This document shows, piece by piece, positions 9,468 through 17,772 of a DNA stretch of 64,000 bases (position 1 is its first letter; the number at the start of each line of letters is the position of its first letter). The notes beneath the pieces are model-generated. The model did not search any database and had not been told where the DNA came from. It worked only from the letters and a program-made list of their open reading frames with translations. A program made the translations under genes and the position numbers. The stretch is from Devosia sp. MC521 (GTDB lineage Bacteria; Pseudomonadota; Alphaproteobacteria; Rhizobiales; Devosiaceae), in assembly GCF_014127105.1 (NCBI RefSeq), contig NZ_CP059902.1:1273001-1337000 (forward strand), written 5' to 3'.

Positions 9468-9950
9468 ATGGCCGAAACCATCAATTCTCTCGAAGATCTC
9501 GGCACTGCAGCAGTCGCTCCGGCTGTTAACACTGCTCCGGTTCACGTTCAGAAGCTCGACAGCCTCGGCCGCGCCTATGCAACCGGCAAGCGTAAGAACG
9601 CTGTCGCTCGCGTATGGATCAAGCCAGGCAAGGGCACTCTGACCATCAACGGTCGTGAGTTCTCCAAGTACTTCGCTCGTCCAGTTCTCCAGCTCATCGT
9701 CAAGCAGCCAATCGTTGCGACCGAGCGTCTGGACCAGTACGACGTGAACGTCACCGTTGCCGGTGGTGGTCTGTCCGGTCAGGCTGGTGCTGTTCGTCAC
9801 GGCATCTCCAAGGCTCTCACCTACTTCGAACCTACCCTGCGTAGCGTTCTGAAGAAGGGTGGCTTCCTGACCCGTGATAGCCGTGTTGTTGAACGTAAGA
9901 AGTACGGTAAGGCGAAAGCCCGTAAGTCCTTCCAGTTCTCCAAGCGTTAA
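9468..9950 (+). CDS. rpsI: 30S ribosomal protein S9
   Basis: 160 residues. An N-terminal extension of about 30 residues, typical of alphaproteobacteria, precedes the S9 core ([37 protein letters not shown]). The C-terminus ends in the basic SFQFSKR tail that reaches the P-site tRNA. It is co-transcribed with rplM and followed by a strong terminator. Confidence 0.97.
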   Translation: MAETINSLEDLGTAAVAPAVNTAPVHVQKLDSLGRAYATGKRKNAVARVWIKPGKGTLTINGREFSKYFARPVLQLIVKQPIVATERLDQYDVNVTVAGGGLSGQAGAVRHGISKALTYFEPTLRSVLKKGGFLTRDSRVVERKKYGKAKARKSFQFSKR

Positions 9951-9974
9951 TCGCTACGGATTCTGTATTTGGGA

Positions 9975-10004
9975 AAGGGCCGGGAAACCGGCCCTTTTCT
10001 TTTG
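9975..10004 (+). terminator. intrinsic terminator of rplM-rpsI
   Basis: AAGGGCCGG - GAAA - CCGGCCCTT followed by TTCTTTT, 24 nt after the rpsI stop. Confidence 0.9.
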
Positions 10005-10085
10005 CGCGGTTGTGGCGGTAGAGGACAGCGCATTATTCTTCGTGCGCCCCTCCCAATTGCGCGGGGCATCGCTATATAGCCCATC

Positions 10086-10724
10086 ATGCAGTCTCTTATT
10101 ACTCGCTTCCATCTCTTGGTTTTTGGCGTCACGGTCGCGATAGCGGCGGTCGGCTATCTGCAGATTCCTGAAACGTTTCTATTCCCCGCGCATTTCACAC
10201 GCAGCACCGCCGATTGGCTGTGGCCGCGCAATCTTGCACTGCTCACTCCGCCGGCGATCCAACTCGTCATTATGCTGGGGTTCTTTCTCCTTGGTCGCGC
10301 GTTTACGAAAAACCATTTTGCCAAAACTCAGCATATTTTAGAGCCTGCTATCCGGTTGATCTTGATGGTCATCGCGGGATGTCAGCTTGGCTTGTTGCTC
10401 ATGGGGATAGGGTCAGACCTTGATTTCTTTCGTGTAACTGCGGGCTTGTGTGCAGCAGCACTTATGGTGCTGGCGGCAATGCTGTTTGAAGCAGAGCGTC
10501 ACAGCTACGGCGGCTTGCGAATGCCGTGGCGCGTCGTTTCGGATCGTGCGTGGGTGATTGTGCATCGTGGTTCCGCACTCGTCAGTGCGCTCGGCGCTGT
10601 GAGCCTCGGCTATGCGGCGTGGTCAAATCCGGGGCCGGGGGCCTTAATCCTGACTATCTCGGCAGTTTTCCTCGTCCTGCCATTGGTGGCGGGTATACTG
10701 ACTTTGCTCACGCGCCGCTCTTGA
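10086..10724 (+). CDS. integral membrane protein, possibly SdpI/DUF1648-related
   Basis: 212 residues, mostly hydrophobic, with five to six membrane segments and short loops. The segment around residues 27-60 (FPAHFT...DWLWPRNLALLTPP) recalls the DUF1648/SdpI pattern in which P-x-HF is followed by D-x-W and a proline-bearing helix. That match is weak and made by eye. It stands alone between the ribosomal operon and the symporter, so context gives no function. The ATG at 10086 has no obvious ribosome-binding site. Confidence 0.65.
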   Translation: MQSLITRFHLLVFGVTVAIAAVGYLQIPETFLFPAHFTRSTADWLWPRNLALLTPPAIQLVIMLGFFLLGRAFTKNHFAKTQHILEPAIRLILMVIAGCQLGLLLMGIGSDLDFFRVTAGLCAAALMVLAAMLFEAERHSYGGLRMPWRVVSDRAWVIVHRGSALVSALGAVSLGYAAWSNPGPGALILTISAVFLVLPLVAGILTLLTRRS

Positions 10725-10890
10725 TACTGTTTTCGGCGCGATCGCATTAAGCGAGTAGAAAAAACTTCTCTCCCCGAAGGAAATGAAACGCCATTCGCTG
10801 CGTTTCGTAACTCACAGGCGTAGAGTCTGGCCAATTACTAGGCAAGTTGCTCACAACTCGGGCGATGCCGTTCTTTGGGGAAGAAAGAAA

Positions 10891-12258
10891 ATGCCCACCT
10901 CATTATCGTCAGGCGTCACCTCTCGCGCACCAAAGCCTTGGTACACCAATTTCGGTGTCCAGGTTCTCATCTCCATGGTGATTGGCCTCATCCTGGGCTT
11001 TATCGCCCGCAACATGGGGCCAGACGCCGCCGGCGGCGCGAACTGGCTCACTGTTACACTGTCCACCGTCGGCTCCTCCTTTGTGTCGCTGCTGCGCGCT
11101 CTGGTGCCTGTTCTGGTGTTCACCGCCATTGTGGCCTCCATTGCCAATCTGCGTGAGCTCAACAACGCTGCTAAGCTCGTCTGGCAGACGCTTCTGTGGT
11201 TCGCCATTACTGCCCTCATTGCTGTCGCCATCGGCATCGCGCTTGGTCTGATCATTCAGCCGGGTGTGAACACTGCAGTCGCCGCAGAAGCGGCTCGCGC
11301 GCCTTCGTCGACGGGTTCCTGGCTCGATTTCTTGAAGGGCCTCATCCCGTCCAACTTCATTGGTTTGCAGGCATCAACCCGCGTCACCGACGCTGGCGCG
11401 ACGACCAGCCTTAACTTTAACGTTCTGCAGATCCTGATTGTCTCGATCGTTGTGGGTATTGCTGCGCTACGTGTTGGCCCCGCTGCTGATGCGTTCCTTG
11501 CGTTCAATCGGTCCTTCCTCAAGATCATCCACAAGGTACTGTGGTGGGTCATTCGCCTGACCCCCATCGGCACCATTGGCCTTCTGGGCAATGCTGTGGC
11601 GGTCTATGGTTGGGACGCGCTGGCGCAACTCGGCTGGTATGCCGCTGCCATCTACATCGGTCTCTTCCTCGTGCTCTTTGTCGTGTATCCGGTTCTGTTG
11701 CAGGTCAATGGCCTCAACCCCATCCGTTACTTCCAGAGCGCTTGGCCTGCTATTCAGCTTGCCTTCGTGTCACGTTCGTCCATCGGCACATTGCCCGTCA
11801 CAGAGCGTGTGACGGAAAAGAGCCTCGGCGTTCCGCGTGAGTATGCCTCCTTCGCTGTGCCTCTAGGCGCGACCACTAAGATGGATGGTTGTGCTGCGAT
11901 TTATCCGGCGATCTCCGCAATCTTTGTCGCGCAGTTCTTCGGCATCTCGCTCGGTCTGGAACACTACCTGCTCATCGTGTTCGTTTCGGTGATCGGTTCG
12001 GCGGCGACGGCTGGCCTGACCGGCGCGACCGTCATGCTGACCTTGACCCTATCGACCCTTGGTCTGCCGCTGGAAGGCGTTGGTCTGTTGCTGGCGATTG
12101 ACCCGATCCTCGACATGGGCCGCACAGCGGTCAACGTGGCTGGGCAGGCTTTGGTCCCGACCATCGTTGCTAAACGTCAGGGCATCCTCAATCAGTCTGT
12201 CTACGACAATGGCAAAACCATCGAAGACCTCGATGCAGACGCCGTTGCCGCAGAATAA
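10891..12258 (+). CDS. dicarboxylate/amino acid:cation symporter (DAACS, DctA/GltP type)
   Basis: 455 residues from the ATG at 10891, preceded by GGGGAAG; the frame is open further up but that part is not family-like. Eight helices plus two re-entrant loops are expected. Visible landmarks are the Ser-rich first hairpin (AFVSRSSIGTLPVT), the Met-Asp-Gly loop TTKMDGCAAIYPA, GSAATAGLTGATVM and LDMGRTAVNVAGQA near the C-terminus. It imports C4-dicarboxylates or acidic amino acids with Na+ or H+; which one cannot be told from sequence. Confidence 0.92.
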   Translation: MPTSLSSGVTSRAPKPWYTNFGVQVLISMVIGLILGFIARNMGPDAAGGANWLTVTLSTVGSSFVSLLRALVPVLVFTAIVASIANLRELNNAAKLVWQTLLWFAITALIAVAIGIALGLIIQPGVNTAVAAEAARAPSSTGSWLDFLKGLIPSNFIGLQASTRVTDAGATTSLNFNVLQILIVSIVVGIAALRVGPAADAFLAFNRSFLKIIHKVLWWVIRLTPIGTIGLLGNAVAVYGWDALAQLGWYAAAIYIGLFLVLFVVYPVLLQVNGLNPIRYFQSAWPAIQLAFVSRSSIGTLPVTERVTEKSLGVPREYASFAVPLGATTKMDGCAAIYPAISAIFVAQFFGISLGLEHYLLIVFVSVIGSAATAGLTGATVMLTLTLSTLGLPLEGVGLLLAIDPILDMGRTAVNVAGQALVPTIVAKRQGILNQSVYDNGKTIEDLDADAVAAE

Positions 12259-12282
12259 GCGCGGCACATCATCCTGAATCAG

Positions 12283-12315
12283 AAGGGGAGGCTTTTGGGC
12301 CTCCCCTTTGTTTTT
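12283..12315 (+). terminator. intrinsic terminator after the symporter gene
   Basis: AAGGGGAGGC - TTTTGG - GCCTCCCCTT then TGTTTTT. It may also act weakly on the convergent P450 transcript. Confidence 0.9.
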
Positions 12316-12352
12316 GCACGCGTTTCGACTTCTGGTACTATTAGCGCTTGAA

Positions 12353-13612
12353 CTACTTCCAGCTCACCATGAGCTTCGTGAGGCCGTGGAAGTGGTAAAC
12401 GTCTCCATACTTTGGCTCTTCAGCGATGCGCAAATTCGGTAGGCGCTCGAAAAGCACGCTCATGGCCTCCTGCAACTCGATACGCGCGAGCGGCGCTCCG
12501 ATGCAGAAGTGAATGCCCGCGCCAAACGACACGTTCGCGCCATCAGTCCGGAAGGGATCAAAAGTGTTCGGGTTAGCGAAACGTACCGGATCACGGTTCG
12601 CCGCGCCCAACATCATGCCGACCACATCACCCTTGCGCAGGGGGATGCCGTTCAGCTCCGTGTCGTTACCCAGTGTGTAGCGGGTGAACAAATGCAGCGG
12701 CGCGTCATAGCGCAGGCATTCTTCCACCGTCTTTTCCGTCTGCTCTGGCGTTGCGAACAACGTTTTGGGATCAAGACCGCTCTCGAGGATGGATTTTACT
12801 CCATTGCCCGTCGTGTGCACGGTCGCTTCGTGACCGGCATTGAGCAGAAGAATGGCGGTCGACATGACCTCATCTTCGATCAGAACGTCGCCATCGCGGT
12901 CTGACGTCAGCATGTGGCTGAGGAGGTCCGCCTTGGGCTCCTTACGACGTTCAGCGATGACCCCGCGCAAATACTTGGTAAATTCCTTAGCCGCCTGATT
13001 GGCGTCGAGCTCGGTGTCCATGGTCACATTGTACATGTACATGGTCACCATACGGTTGGACCACTCGAGCAGCTTGGGTGCCATTTCCGCAGGTAGGCCA
13101 ATCATCTCGGCGATGATGATTGCCGGAATAGGGGCGGCAAAAGCTTTAATCAGGTCAACGCTGTCTTGGCCCTCAAACTTATCGATCATGTCGTTGGCCA
13201 GCTGGCGAATGCGCGGACGCAAGGCCTCTACCTGGCGGGAGACGAACGCGCGGTTCACCAGCGTGCGCAGGCGCGTGTGCGCTTGGGCTTCGAGATTGAG
13301 CAGCGAGTATTTTTCGGTCAGATCGAAGTCTGCTGTGTGCGCTTTTGGCGGTTCGAGGCCAATTTCTTCGCGCGTTGCCACATGCAGAATGTCGCGGCCG
13401 AAGCGCTTGTCGCGCATAAGTAGGCTGACGGTTTTAAAGTCCGCAAAGCACCAGTGGCCATATTCCTCCCAGAAGAACGACGGGCTCGTGGCGTGTCGTT
13501 CAGCATAAAACGGGTAGGGGTTCTGGAAGAATGCGGGGTCTTGTGGCTTGGCACTCGCCCGCAAATGGGCGGGGACATCGGTGACTGGTCGAACTTGAAG
13601 AATGGAGGCCAT
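12353..13612 (-). CDS. cytochrome P450
   Basis: 419 residues, a soluble bacterial class P450 (CYP107-like layout). The heme-thiolate loop FGAGIHFCIG puts the ligand Cys at about residue 370. The I-helix oxygen-activation motif reads LNAGHEAT, and the K-helix Glu-Arg pair is in TVEECLRYDAP. N-terminal membrane anchor and fused reductase are absent, so it needs separate ferredoxin partners, none of which is nearby. Substrate unknown. Confidence 0.95.
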   Translation of the reverse strand: MASILQVRPVTDVPAHLRASAKPQDPAFFQNPYPFYAERHATSPSFFWEEYGHWCFADFKTVSLLMRDKRFGRDILHVATREEIGLEPPKAHTADFDLTEKYSLLNLEAQAHTRLRTLVNRAFVSRQVEALRPRIRQLANDMIDKFEGQDSVDLIKAFAAPIPAIIIAEMIGLPAEMAPKLLEWSNRMVTMYMYNVTMDTELDANQAAKEFTKYLRGVIAERRKEPKADLLSHMLTSDRDGDVLIEDEVMSTAILLLNAGHEATVHTTGNGVKSILESGLDPKTLFATPEQTEKTVEECLRYDAPLHLFTRYTLGNDTELNGIPLRKGDVVGMMLGAANRDPVRFANPNTFDPFRTDGANVSFGAGIHFCIGAPLARIELQEAMSVLFERLPNLRIAEEPKYGDVYHFHGLTKLMVSWK

Positions 13613-13796
13613 GGGTCGGGACTTTCATACGATGGCCCAGCTTAAGGCGCTCTTGCGACAAAGCAAATCCACTTCTTGCATGCCAGTTTGCCCGCAAACA
13701 CCGAGCCTTTCAAAAGCCACTGTGAACATAGAGGGCTTGGCATTTGCCTCGCAATCATGTCTTGAAGGAGCAAATACGACTGAGGATTCTGGACAA

Positions 13797-14024
13797 GTGA
13801 GCGATATCACCGTCTCTGCCGCGATTGACGCCGTACTGGCATCGATCAAGAACGACAACGAAGACTTGGACCTGCAGATTGCAGCGCTCAAGGCCGCTAT
13901 GGCCCATGAAGGCGTCAAGGAAGCAGTGTTTGAAACAGCCAAGCTTCCCCAGCCGAACCGTCAGGGTCGCAAGCTGATGCAGTCCTACTTCAAAAAGAAG
14001 GGCGTAGCTGTCAGCTTCAGCTGA
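13797..14024 (+). CDS. conserved-looking small protein of unknown function
   Basis: 75 residues from a GTG start (SDITVSAAIDAVLASIKNDN), with GAGGA 10 nt upstream. The frame is open further up to 13602, but that part overlaps the P450 start and is low-quality. The sequence is helical: an amphipathic N-terminal half rich in Asp/Glu, a polar middle, and a basic end (NRQGRKLMQSYFKKKG). I do not recognise the family. It precedes clpP by 230 nt with a probable separate promoter between. Confidence 0.6.
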   Translation: MSDITVSAAIDAVLASIKNDNEDLDLQIAALKAAMAHEGVKEAVFETAKLPQPNRQGRKLMQSYFKKKGVAVSFS

Positions 14025-14070
14025 TAAATTTGCGCCTATTTACCGTTCTGCATCATAGGGCGTGCTTCCT

Positions 14071-14099
14071 ATTGAAGCTTGCCCTATGGGTGCCTATCT
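14071..14099 (+). promoter_or_regulatory. possible RpoH (sigma-32) promoter of clpP
   Basis: ATTGAAG followed, 18 bp after its ATTG, by CCTATCT resembles the alphaproteobacterial heat-shock consensus CTTG-N17-18-CYTATNT with one mismatch in the -35. It lies about 150 nt before clpP. Confidence 0.35.
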
Positions 14100-14252
14100 C
14101 TGCCTTTACCGCGCGTTAAGGGCAAATCGAATGCAATCGGCTTCAAACGCGCCGATTCGTTTCTTTGTCACGTTATGGTCCTGTCCGGTGCGCGTAAGGG
14201 ACCAGAGGTGAACTAAAACCGCTCACCCATTCGGGGAGCCAAGGGGCTACAC

Positions 14253-14882
14253 ATGCGGGATCCGCACGATATTCTGACCAACACGCTCGTTCCGATGGTC
14301 GTCGAGCAATCCAATCGTGGCGAACGCGCGTTCGACATTTACTCGCGCCTGCTGCGCGAGCGCATCATTTTCGTGACCGGTCCGGTCGAGGACAACATGG
14401 CCTCGCTGATCGTCGCGCAGCTGCTTTTCCTTGAATCGGAAAACCCGAAGAAGGAAATCGCGCTCTACATCAATTCCCCGGGCGGTGTTGTGACCTCGGG
14501 CCTGTCGATCTACGACACCATGCAGTTCATCCGCCCTGCGGTTGCGACCATGGTTATGGGTCAGGCATGCTCCATGGGTTCGCTCCTGCTCGCAGCGGGT
14601 GAGGCTGGCATGCGTACAGCGCTGCCAAACTCGCGCATCATGGTTCACCAGCCTTCCGGTGGTTTCCAGGGTCAGGTCACTGACATCATGATCCACGCCA
14701 AGGAAGTTGAAGGCCTGAAGCGTCGCCTGAACCAGATTTACGAGAAACACACTGGTCAGACTTACGACCAGATCGAAAAGGCTCTCGAACGCGACAACTT
14801 CCTGTCGCCAGAAGAAGCCAAGGCAATGGGTTTGATCGACACCGTGCTTGAAAAGCGCGTTGTTCCAGACGCTGCCATCTAA
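14253..14882 (+). CDS. clpP: ATP-dependent Clp protease proteolytic subunit
   Basis: 209 residues. It forms the double-heptamer peptidase chamber fed by ClpX. The catalytic triad is Ser107 ([11 protein letters not shown]), His132 (IMVHQPSGG) and Asp181 (ALERDNFLS), with the same 74-residue Ser-Asp spacing as E. coli. The handle region and substrate groove ([17 protein letters not shown]) are complete. It is followed after 174 nt by clpX. Confidence 0.97.
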   Translation: MRDPHDILTNTLVPMVVEQSNRGERAFDIYSRLLRERIIFVTGPVEDNMASLIVAQLLFLESENPKKEIALYINSPGGVVTSGLSIYDTMQFIRPAVATMVMGQACSMGSLLLAAGEAGMRTALPNSRIMVHQPSGGFQGQVTDIMIHAKEVEGLKRRLNQIYEKHTGQTYDQIEKALERDNFLSPEEAKAMGLIDTVLEKRVVPDAAI

Positions 14883-14976
14883 GGTTTGGTGCGTTAAGCA
14901 CTAAACCAATGCGCCGTGGAGTGTGATCCTGGTGCAATTGCGCATAGCCGAAGCGACCTTTAAGGTTGTTTCGGCT
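14883..14976 (+). other. two stem-loops in the clpP-clpX gap
   Basis: Immediately after the clpP stop GGTTTGGTGC pairs with GCACTAAACC over a 5-nt loop. A second hairpin, AGCCGAA/TTCGGCT with inner ACCTT/AAGGT, covers 14946-14976. Neither has a clear T tract, so partial termination or RNA processing between the two genes is more likely than a full stop. Confidence 0.45.
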
Positions 14977-15056
14977 TAGACTTTCTTTATGCCTTGAGCG
15001 TTAGCCTTAAAGGCGAATGCTTGATTTTGGGGGCGATGAGTCTCCGGGAGTGACTG

Positions 15057-16334
15057 ATGTCCAAAGAGACAACAAACGGCGAAACGTCCAAGAACACGCT
15101 TTACTGCTCGTTCTGCGGAAAGTCGCAGCACGAAGTTCGGAAGCTAATCGCCGGTCCGACCGTGTTCATCTGCGATGAATGCGTCGAGCTGTGCATGGAC
15201 ATCATCCGCGAAGAGAACAAGACCTCTATGGTCAAGTCCTCCGAGGGCGTGCCGACCCCTGCAGAAATCTGCAAGGTGCTCGATGATTACGTCATCGGCC
15301 AGTACCGCGCTAAGCGCGTGCTCTCCGTGGCTGTCCACAACCACTACAAGCGCCTGCACCACGCGCAGAAGAATCAGGATGTTGAACTTTCCAAGTCCAA
15401 CATCATGCTGATCGGCCCGACGGGTTCGGGTAAGACTCTGCTCGCGCAGACCATGGCTCGTATTCTCGATGTGCCGTTCACCATGGCTGACGCCACCACG
15501 CTGACCGAAGCCGGTTACGTTGGTGAAGACGTTGAAAACATCATCCTGAAGCTGCTTCAGGCTGCTGACTACAACGTTGAAAAGGCGCAGCGCGGCATCG
15601 TCTACATCGACGAAGTCGACAAGATTTCCCGCAAGTCGGACAATCCTTCGATCACTCGCGACGTGTCGGGCGAGGGCGTACAGCAGGCTCTTCTCAAGAT
15701 CATGGAAGGCACCGTTGCCTCCGTGCCTCCGCAGGGCGGCCGTAAGCACCCGCAGCAGGAATTCCTGCAGGTCGACACCACGAACATTCTGTTCATCTGT
15801 GGTGGCGCGTTTGCGGGCCTTGAAAAGATCATCTCCGCTCGCGGTGAAGGTTCCGGCATCGGCTTTAACGCTGTCGTCAAGGATCCAAACGATCGTCGCG
15901 TCGGCAAGATCCTGGCGGATGTTGAGCCAGAAGATCTGGTTCGCTTCGGCCTGATCCCAGAGTTCATCGGTCGTCTGCCAGTTCTGGCAACGCTCGAAGA
16001 TCTCGACGTTCCGGCACTGCTCGAAATCCTGACTGCACCGAAGAATGCACTCGTTCGTCAGTATCAGCGCCTCTTCCAGATGGAAGAAGTTGAACTGACC
16101 TTCCACGAAGACGCTCTCAAGGCGATCGCGGAGAAGGCAATCGAACGCAAGACCGGTGCTCGTGGCCTGCGCTCGATCATGGAAGGCATTTTGCTCGACA
16201 CCATGTACGACCTGCCAAGCCTCGAAGGCGTCCAGGAAATCGTCATCTCGGAAGAAGTGGTCAAGGGCAAGGACGTTCGTCCGCTCTACATCTACTCCGA
16301 CAAGGCCAAGGAAGAAGCCCCGGCAACCGCCTAA
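15057..16334 (+). CDS. clpX: ATP-dependent Clp protease ATP-binding subunit ClpX
   Basis: 425 residues. Hexameric AAA+ unfoldase that recognises tagged substrates and feeds ClpP. The N-terminal zinc-binding domain has Cys17, Cys20, Cys39 and Cys42. Walker A is GPTGSGKT (about 120-127), Walker B YIDEVDKI, and the pore loop GYVGEDV. The ClpP-docking loop region and the C-terminal small domain ([12 protein letters not shown]) are present. Ends at a strong terminator. Confidence 0.97.
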   Translation: MSKETTNGETSKNTLYCSFCGKSQHEVRKLIAGPTVFICDECVELCMDIIREENKTSMVKSSEGVPTPAEICKVLDDYVIGQYRAKRVLSVAVHNHYKRLHHAQKNQDVELSKSNIMLIGPTGSGKTLLAQTMARILDVPFTMADATTLTEAGYVGEDVENIILKLLQAADYNVEKAQRGIVYIDEVDKISRKSDNPSITRDVSGEGVQQALLKIMEGTVASVPPQGGRKHPQQEFLQVDTTNILFICGGAFAGLEKIISARGEGSGIGFNAVVKDPNDRRVGKILADVEPEDLVRFGLIPEFIGRLPVLATLEDLDVPALLEILTAPKNALVRQYQRLFQMEEVELTFHEDALKAIAEKAIERKTGARGLRSIMEGILLDTMYDLPSLEGVQEIVISEEVVKGKDVRPLYIYSDKAKEEAPATA

Positions 16335-16355
16335 GCTTCCCCGCCTACGAATTGG

Positions 16356-16390
16356 AAAAGGCCTCCCTTCGGGGAGGCCTTTTTGTTTTT
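16356..16390 (+). terminator. intrinsic terminator of clpX
   Basis: AAAAGGCCTCCC - TTCG - GGGAGGCCTTTT plus a further TGTTTTT tract. A UUCG tetraloop caps the stem. Confidence 0.93.
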
Positions 16391-16427
16391 GGGTAAAGGT
16401 CCCCTGCCGGTTCCTGCACCCCATCCC

Positions 16428-16508
16428 CCGTCATTGCCCGGCTCGACCGGGCAATCCATTGCTATGGCGCGTCAGTCTCGATCCCCGAGACAAGCCCGGG
16501 GATGACGG
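16428..16508. repeat. composite palindromic intergenic repeat
   Basis: An outer inverted repeat, CCGTCAT (16428-16434) and ATGACGG (16502-16508), encloses two inner palindromes: TTGCCCGG-CTCGA-CCGGGCAA (16434-16454) and ATCCCCG...CGGGGAT (16481-16503). Elements of this kind are common between genes in Hyphomicrobiales. It lies between clpX and the convergent arginase gene and is a likely dispersed REP-type repeat. Confidence 0.7.
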
Positions 16509-16540
16509 CTTGGAGAGGGCAGTGGGTGAGTGTGTGGTGC

Positions 16541-17521
16541 CTAGCCCTCTTCCCCCGTCACAAACTCCATCGGCCCAGGCTCTTCGCCCATTATGGATCG
16601 CCCAAAGAGGCTGGCGACCAAATCCACGAGAACCGTGGCGCTTTTCCCGCCTTCATCGAGGAACGGGTTCAGCTCCACAACATCGAGCGACCCCATAACG
16701 CCGCTGTCGTGGATCATTTCCATCATCAAATGCGCCTCACGATAGGTGAGGCCCCCCGGCACCAGCGTGCCACCACCCGGAGCAACCGAGGGGTCGAGAC
16801 TGTCGACGTCAAAGCTGACGTGCAGATGCGCTCCCGCAATATTCGCCTTGTCGATAACTTTTTGCATAGCAGCAACGATACCAAGCTGATCCAGACGGCG
16901 CATATCGACCACATCGACACCGCGCGCTTGCACCAGCCGCCGTTCATCGCGATCCACAGACCGCGCACCAAAAATCGTCACATTGCGAGGCTCAATCCGA
17001 CCGAGCCAGTCGCCTTTAAAACTCTCGTCAAACTCTGGCTCGCCACAGAGCAGCGCCAGCGGCATGCCGTGCAGATTGCCGGTAGGGGAGGTTACGGGCG
17101 TGTTGTAGTCCGCGTGGGCGTCAATCCACAACACATGCACAGGTCGGCCCGTTGTCGCGCAGTGGCGGGCGACGGCCGACACCGTTCCGATTGCGATCGA
17201 GTGGTCGCCACCTAAAAAGACCGGGGTATTCCCAGCCTGCAAAATTGCAAAGCCAGCGTCGCTGGTGCGAGCCGCCAAATCCAGCACATCTGCCTTGCGC
17301 ACTTCGGGCAGGCGCGTGCTGGATGGATTGGTGGAGACTTCTGGCTGAGAACGCCTCAGGTCGCCATAATCGGCAACCTCGTGGTCAAGGTCGATGAGGG
17401 CTTCCACAAGGCCCGCGACACGGAGCGCGTCAGGGCCCATGCCGCATCCTCTCACTGAGGCGCCAGACGCGGTTGCGATCCCTAGAATGTCGATGCGCTT
17501 GGGTCGGAATGGGCCAGTCAT
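16541..17521 (-). CDS. rocF: arginase
   Basis: 326 residues from the ATG at 17521, which has AAGGAG at 6 nt; the frame is open upstream but those residues are not arginase-like. Hydrolyses L-arginine to ornithine and urea with a binuclear manganese centre. The ligands are visible in GGDHSIAIG, WIDAHADYNT and SFDVDSLDPSVAPG. The C-terminal VELNPFLDEGGKSA completes the family signature. No other arginine-catabolic gene is adjacent. Confidence 0.93.
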   Translation of the reverse strand: MTGPFRPKRIDILGIATASGASVRGCGMGPDALRVAGLVEALIDLDHEVADYGDLRRSQPEVSTNPSSTRLPEVRKADVLDLAARTSDAGFAILQAGNTPVFLGGDHSIAIGTVSAVARHCATTGRPVHVLWIDAHADYNTPVTSPTGNLHGMPLALLCGEPEFDESFKGDWLGRIEPRNVTIFGARSVDRDERRLVQARGVDVVDMRRLDQLGIVAAMQKVIDKANIAGAHLHVSFDVDSLDPSVAPGGGTLVPGGLTYREAHLMMEMIHDSGVMGSLDVVELNPFLDEGGKSATVLVDLVASLFGRSIMGEEPGPMEFVTGEEG

Positions 17522-17651
17522 GGGGCGCTCCTTGTGCTCCGGTTCAGAAACTATACACCCGGCCTGAATGCAAGGCACATCAGTGTTCCCTGTACTCGGA
17601 CATATCTCCTGTGCGTAGGGCATAGATGTGATAGAAAAGCGTCATTGGTCA

Positions 17652-17679
17652 CTTGCGACAGCGTTCCTTAAACCTATTT
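17652..17679 (+). promoter_or_regulatory. RpoH (sigma-32) heat-shock promoter of lon
   Basis: CTTG (17652-17655), exactly 17 bp, then CCTATTT (17673-17679), a full match to the alphaproteobacterial consensus CTTG-N17-18-CYTATNT. It lies about 95 nt before the lon ATG, as expected for a heat-shock protease. Confidence 0.7.
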
Positions 17680-17772
17680 ATTAATGGAAATCGCCCAACC
17701 TAGTTTGGTTGAGTTGTCGCAATACGGGTGCGTCATTTGCCTGCCTCAGGCGCACCTCGGAAAGGAAATGTG

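Noticed and set aside
13602..13796. Upstream extension of the 75-residue protein before clpP
   Set aside because: It overlaps the P450 start region and has no ribosome-binding site; the GTG at 13797 has GAGGA.
15144..16424. 426-codon minus-strand frame over clpX
   Set aside because: Long antisense frames arise from codon bias in G+C-rich genes; the product has no motif and clpX explains the conservation. The same applies to 18931-20193 (lon), 21979-23361 (alaC) and 47679-48884 (binding protein, plus strand).
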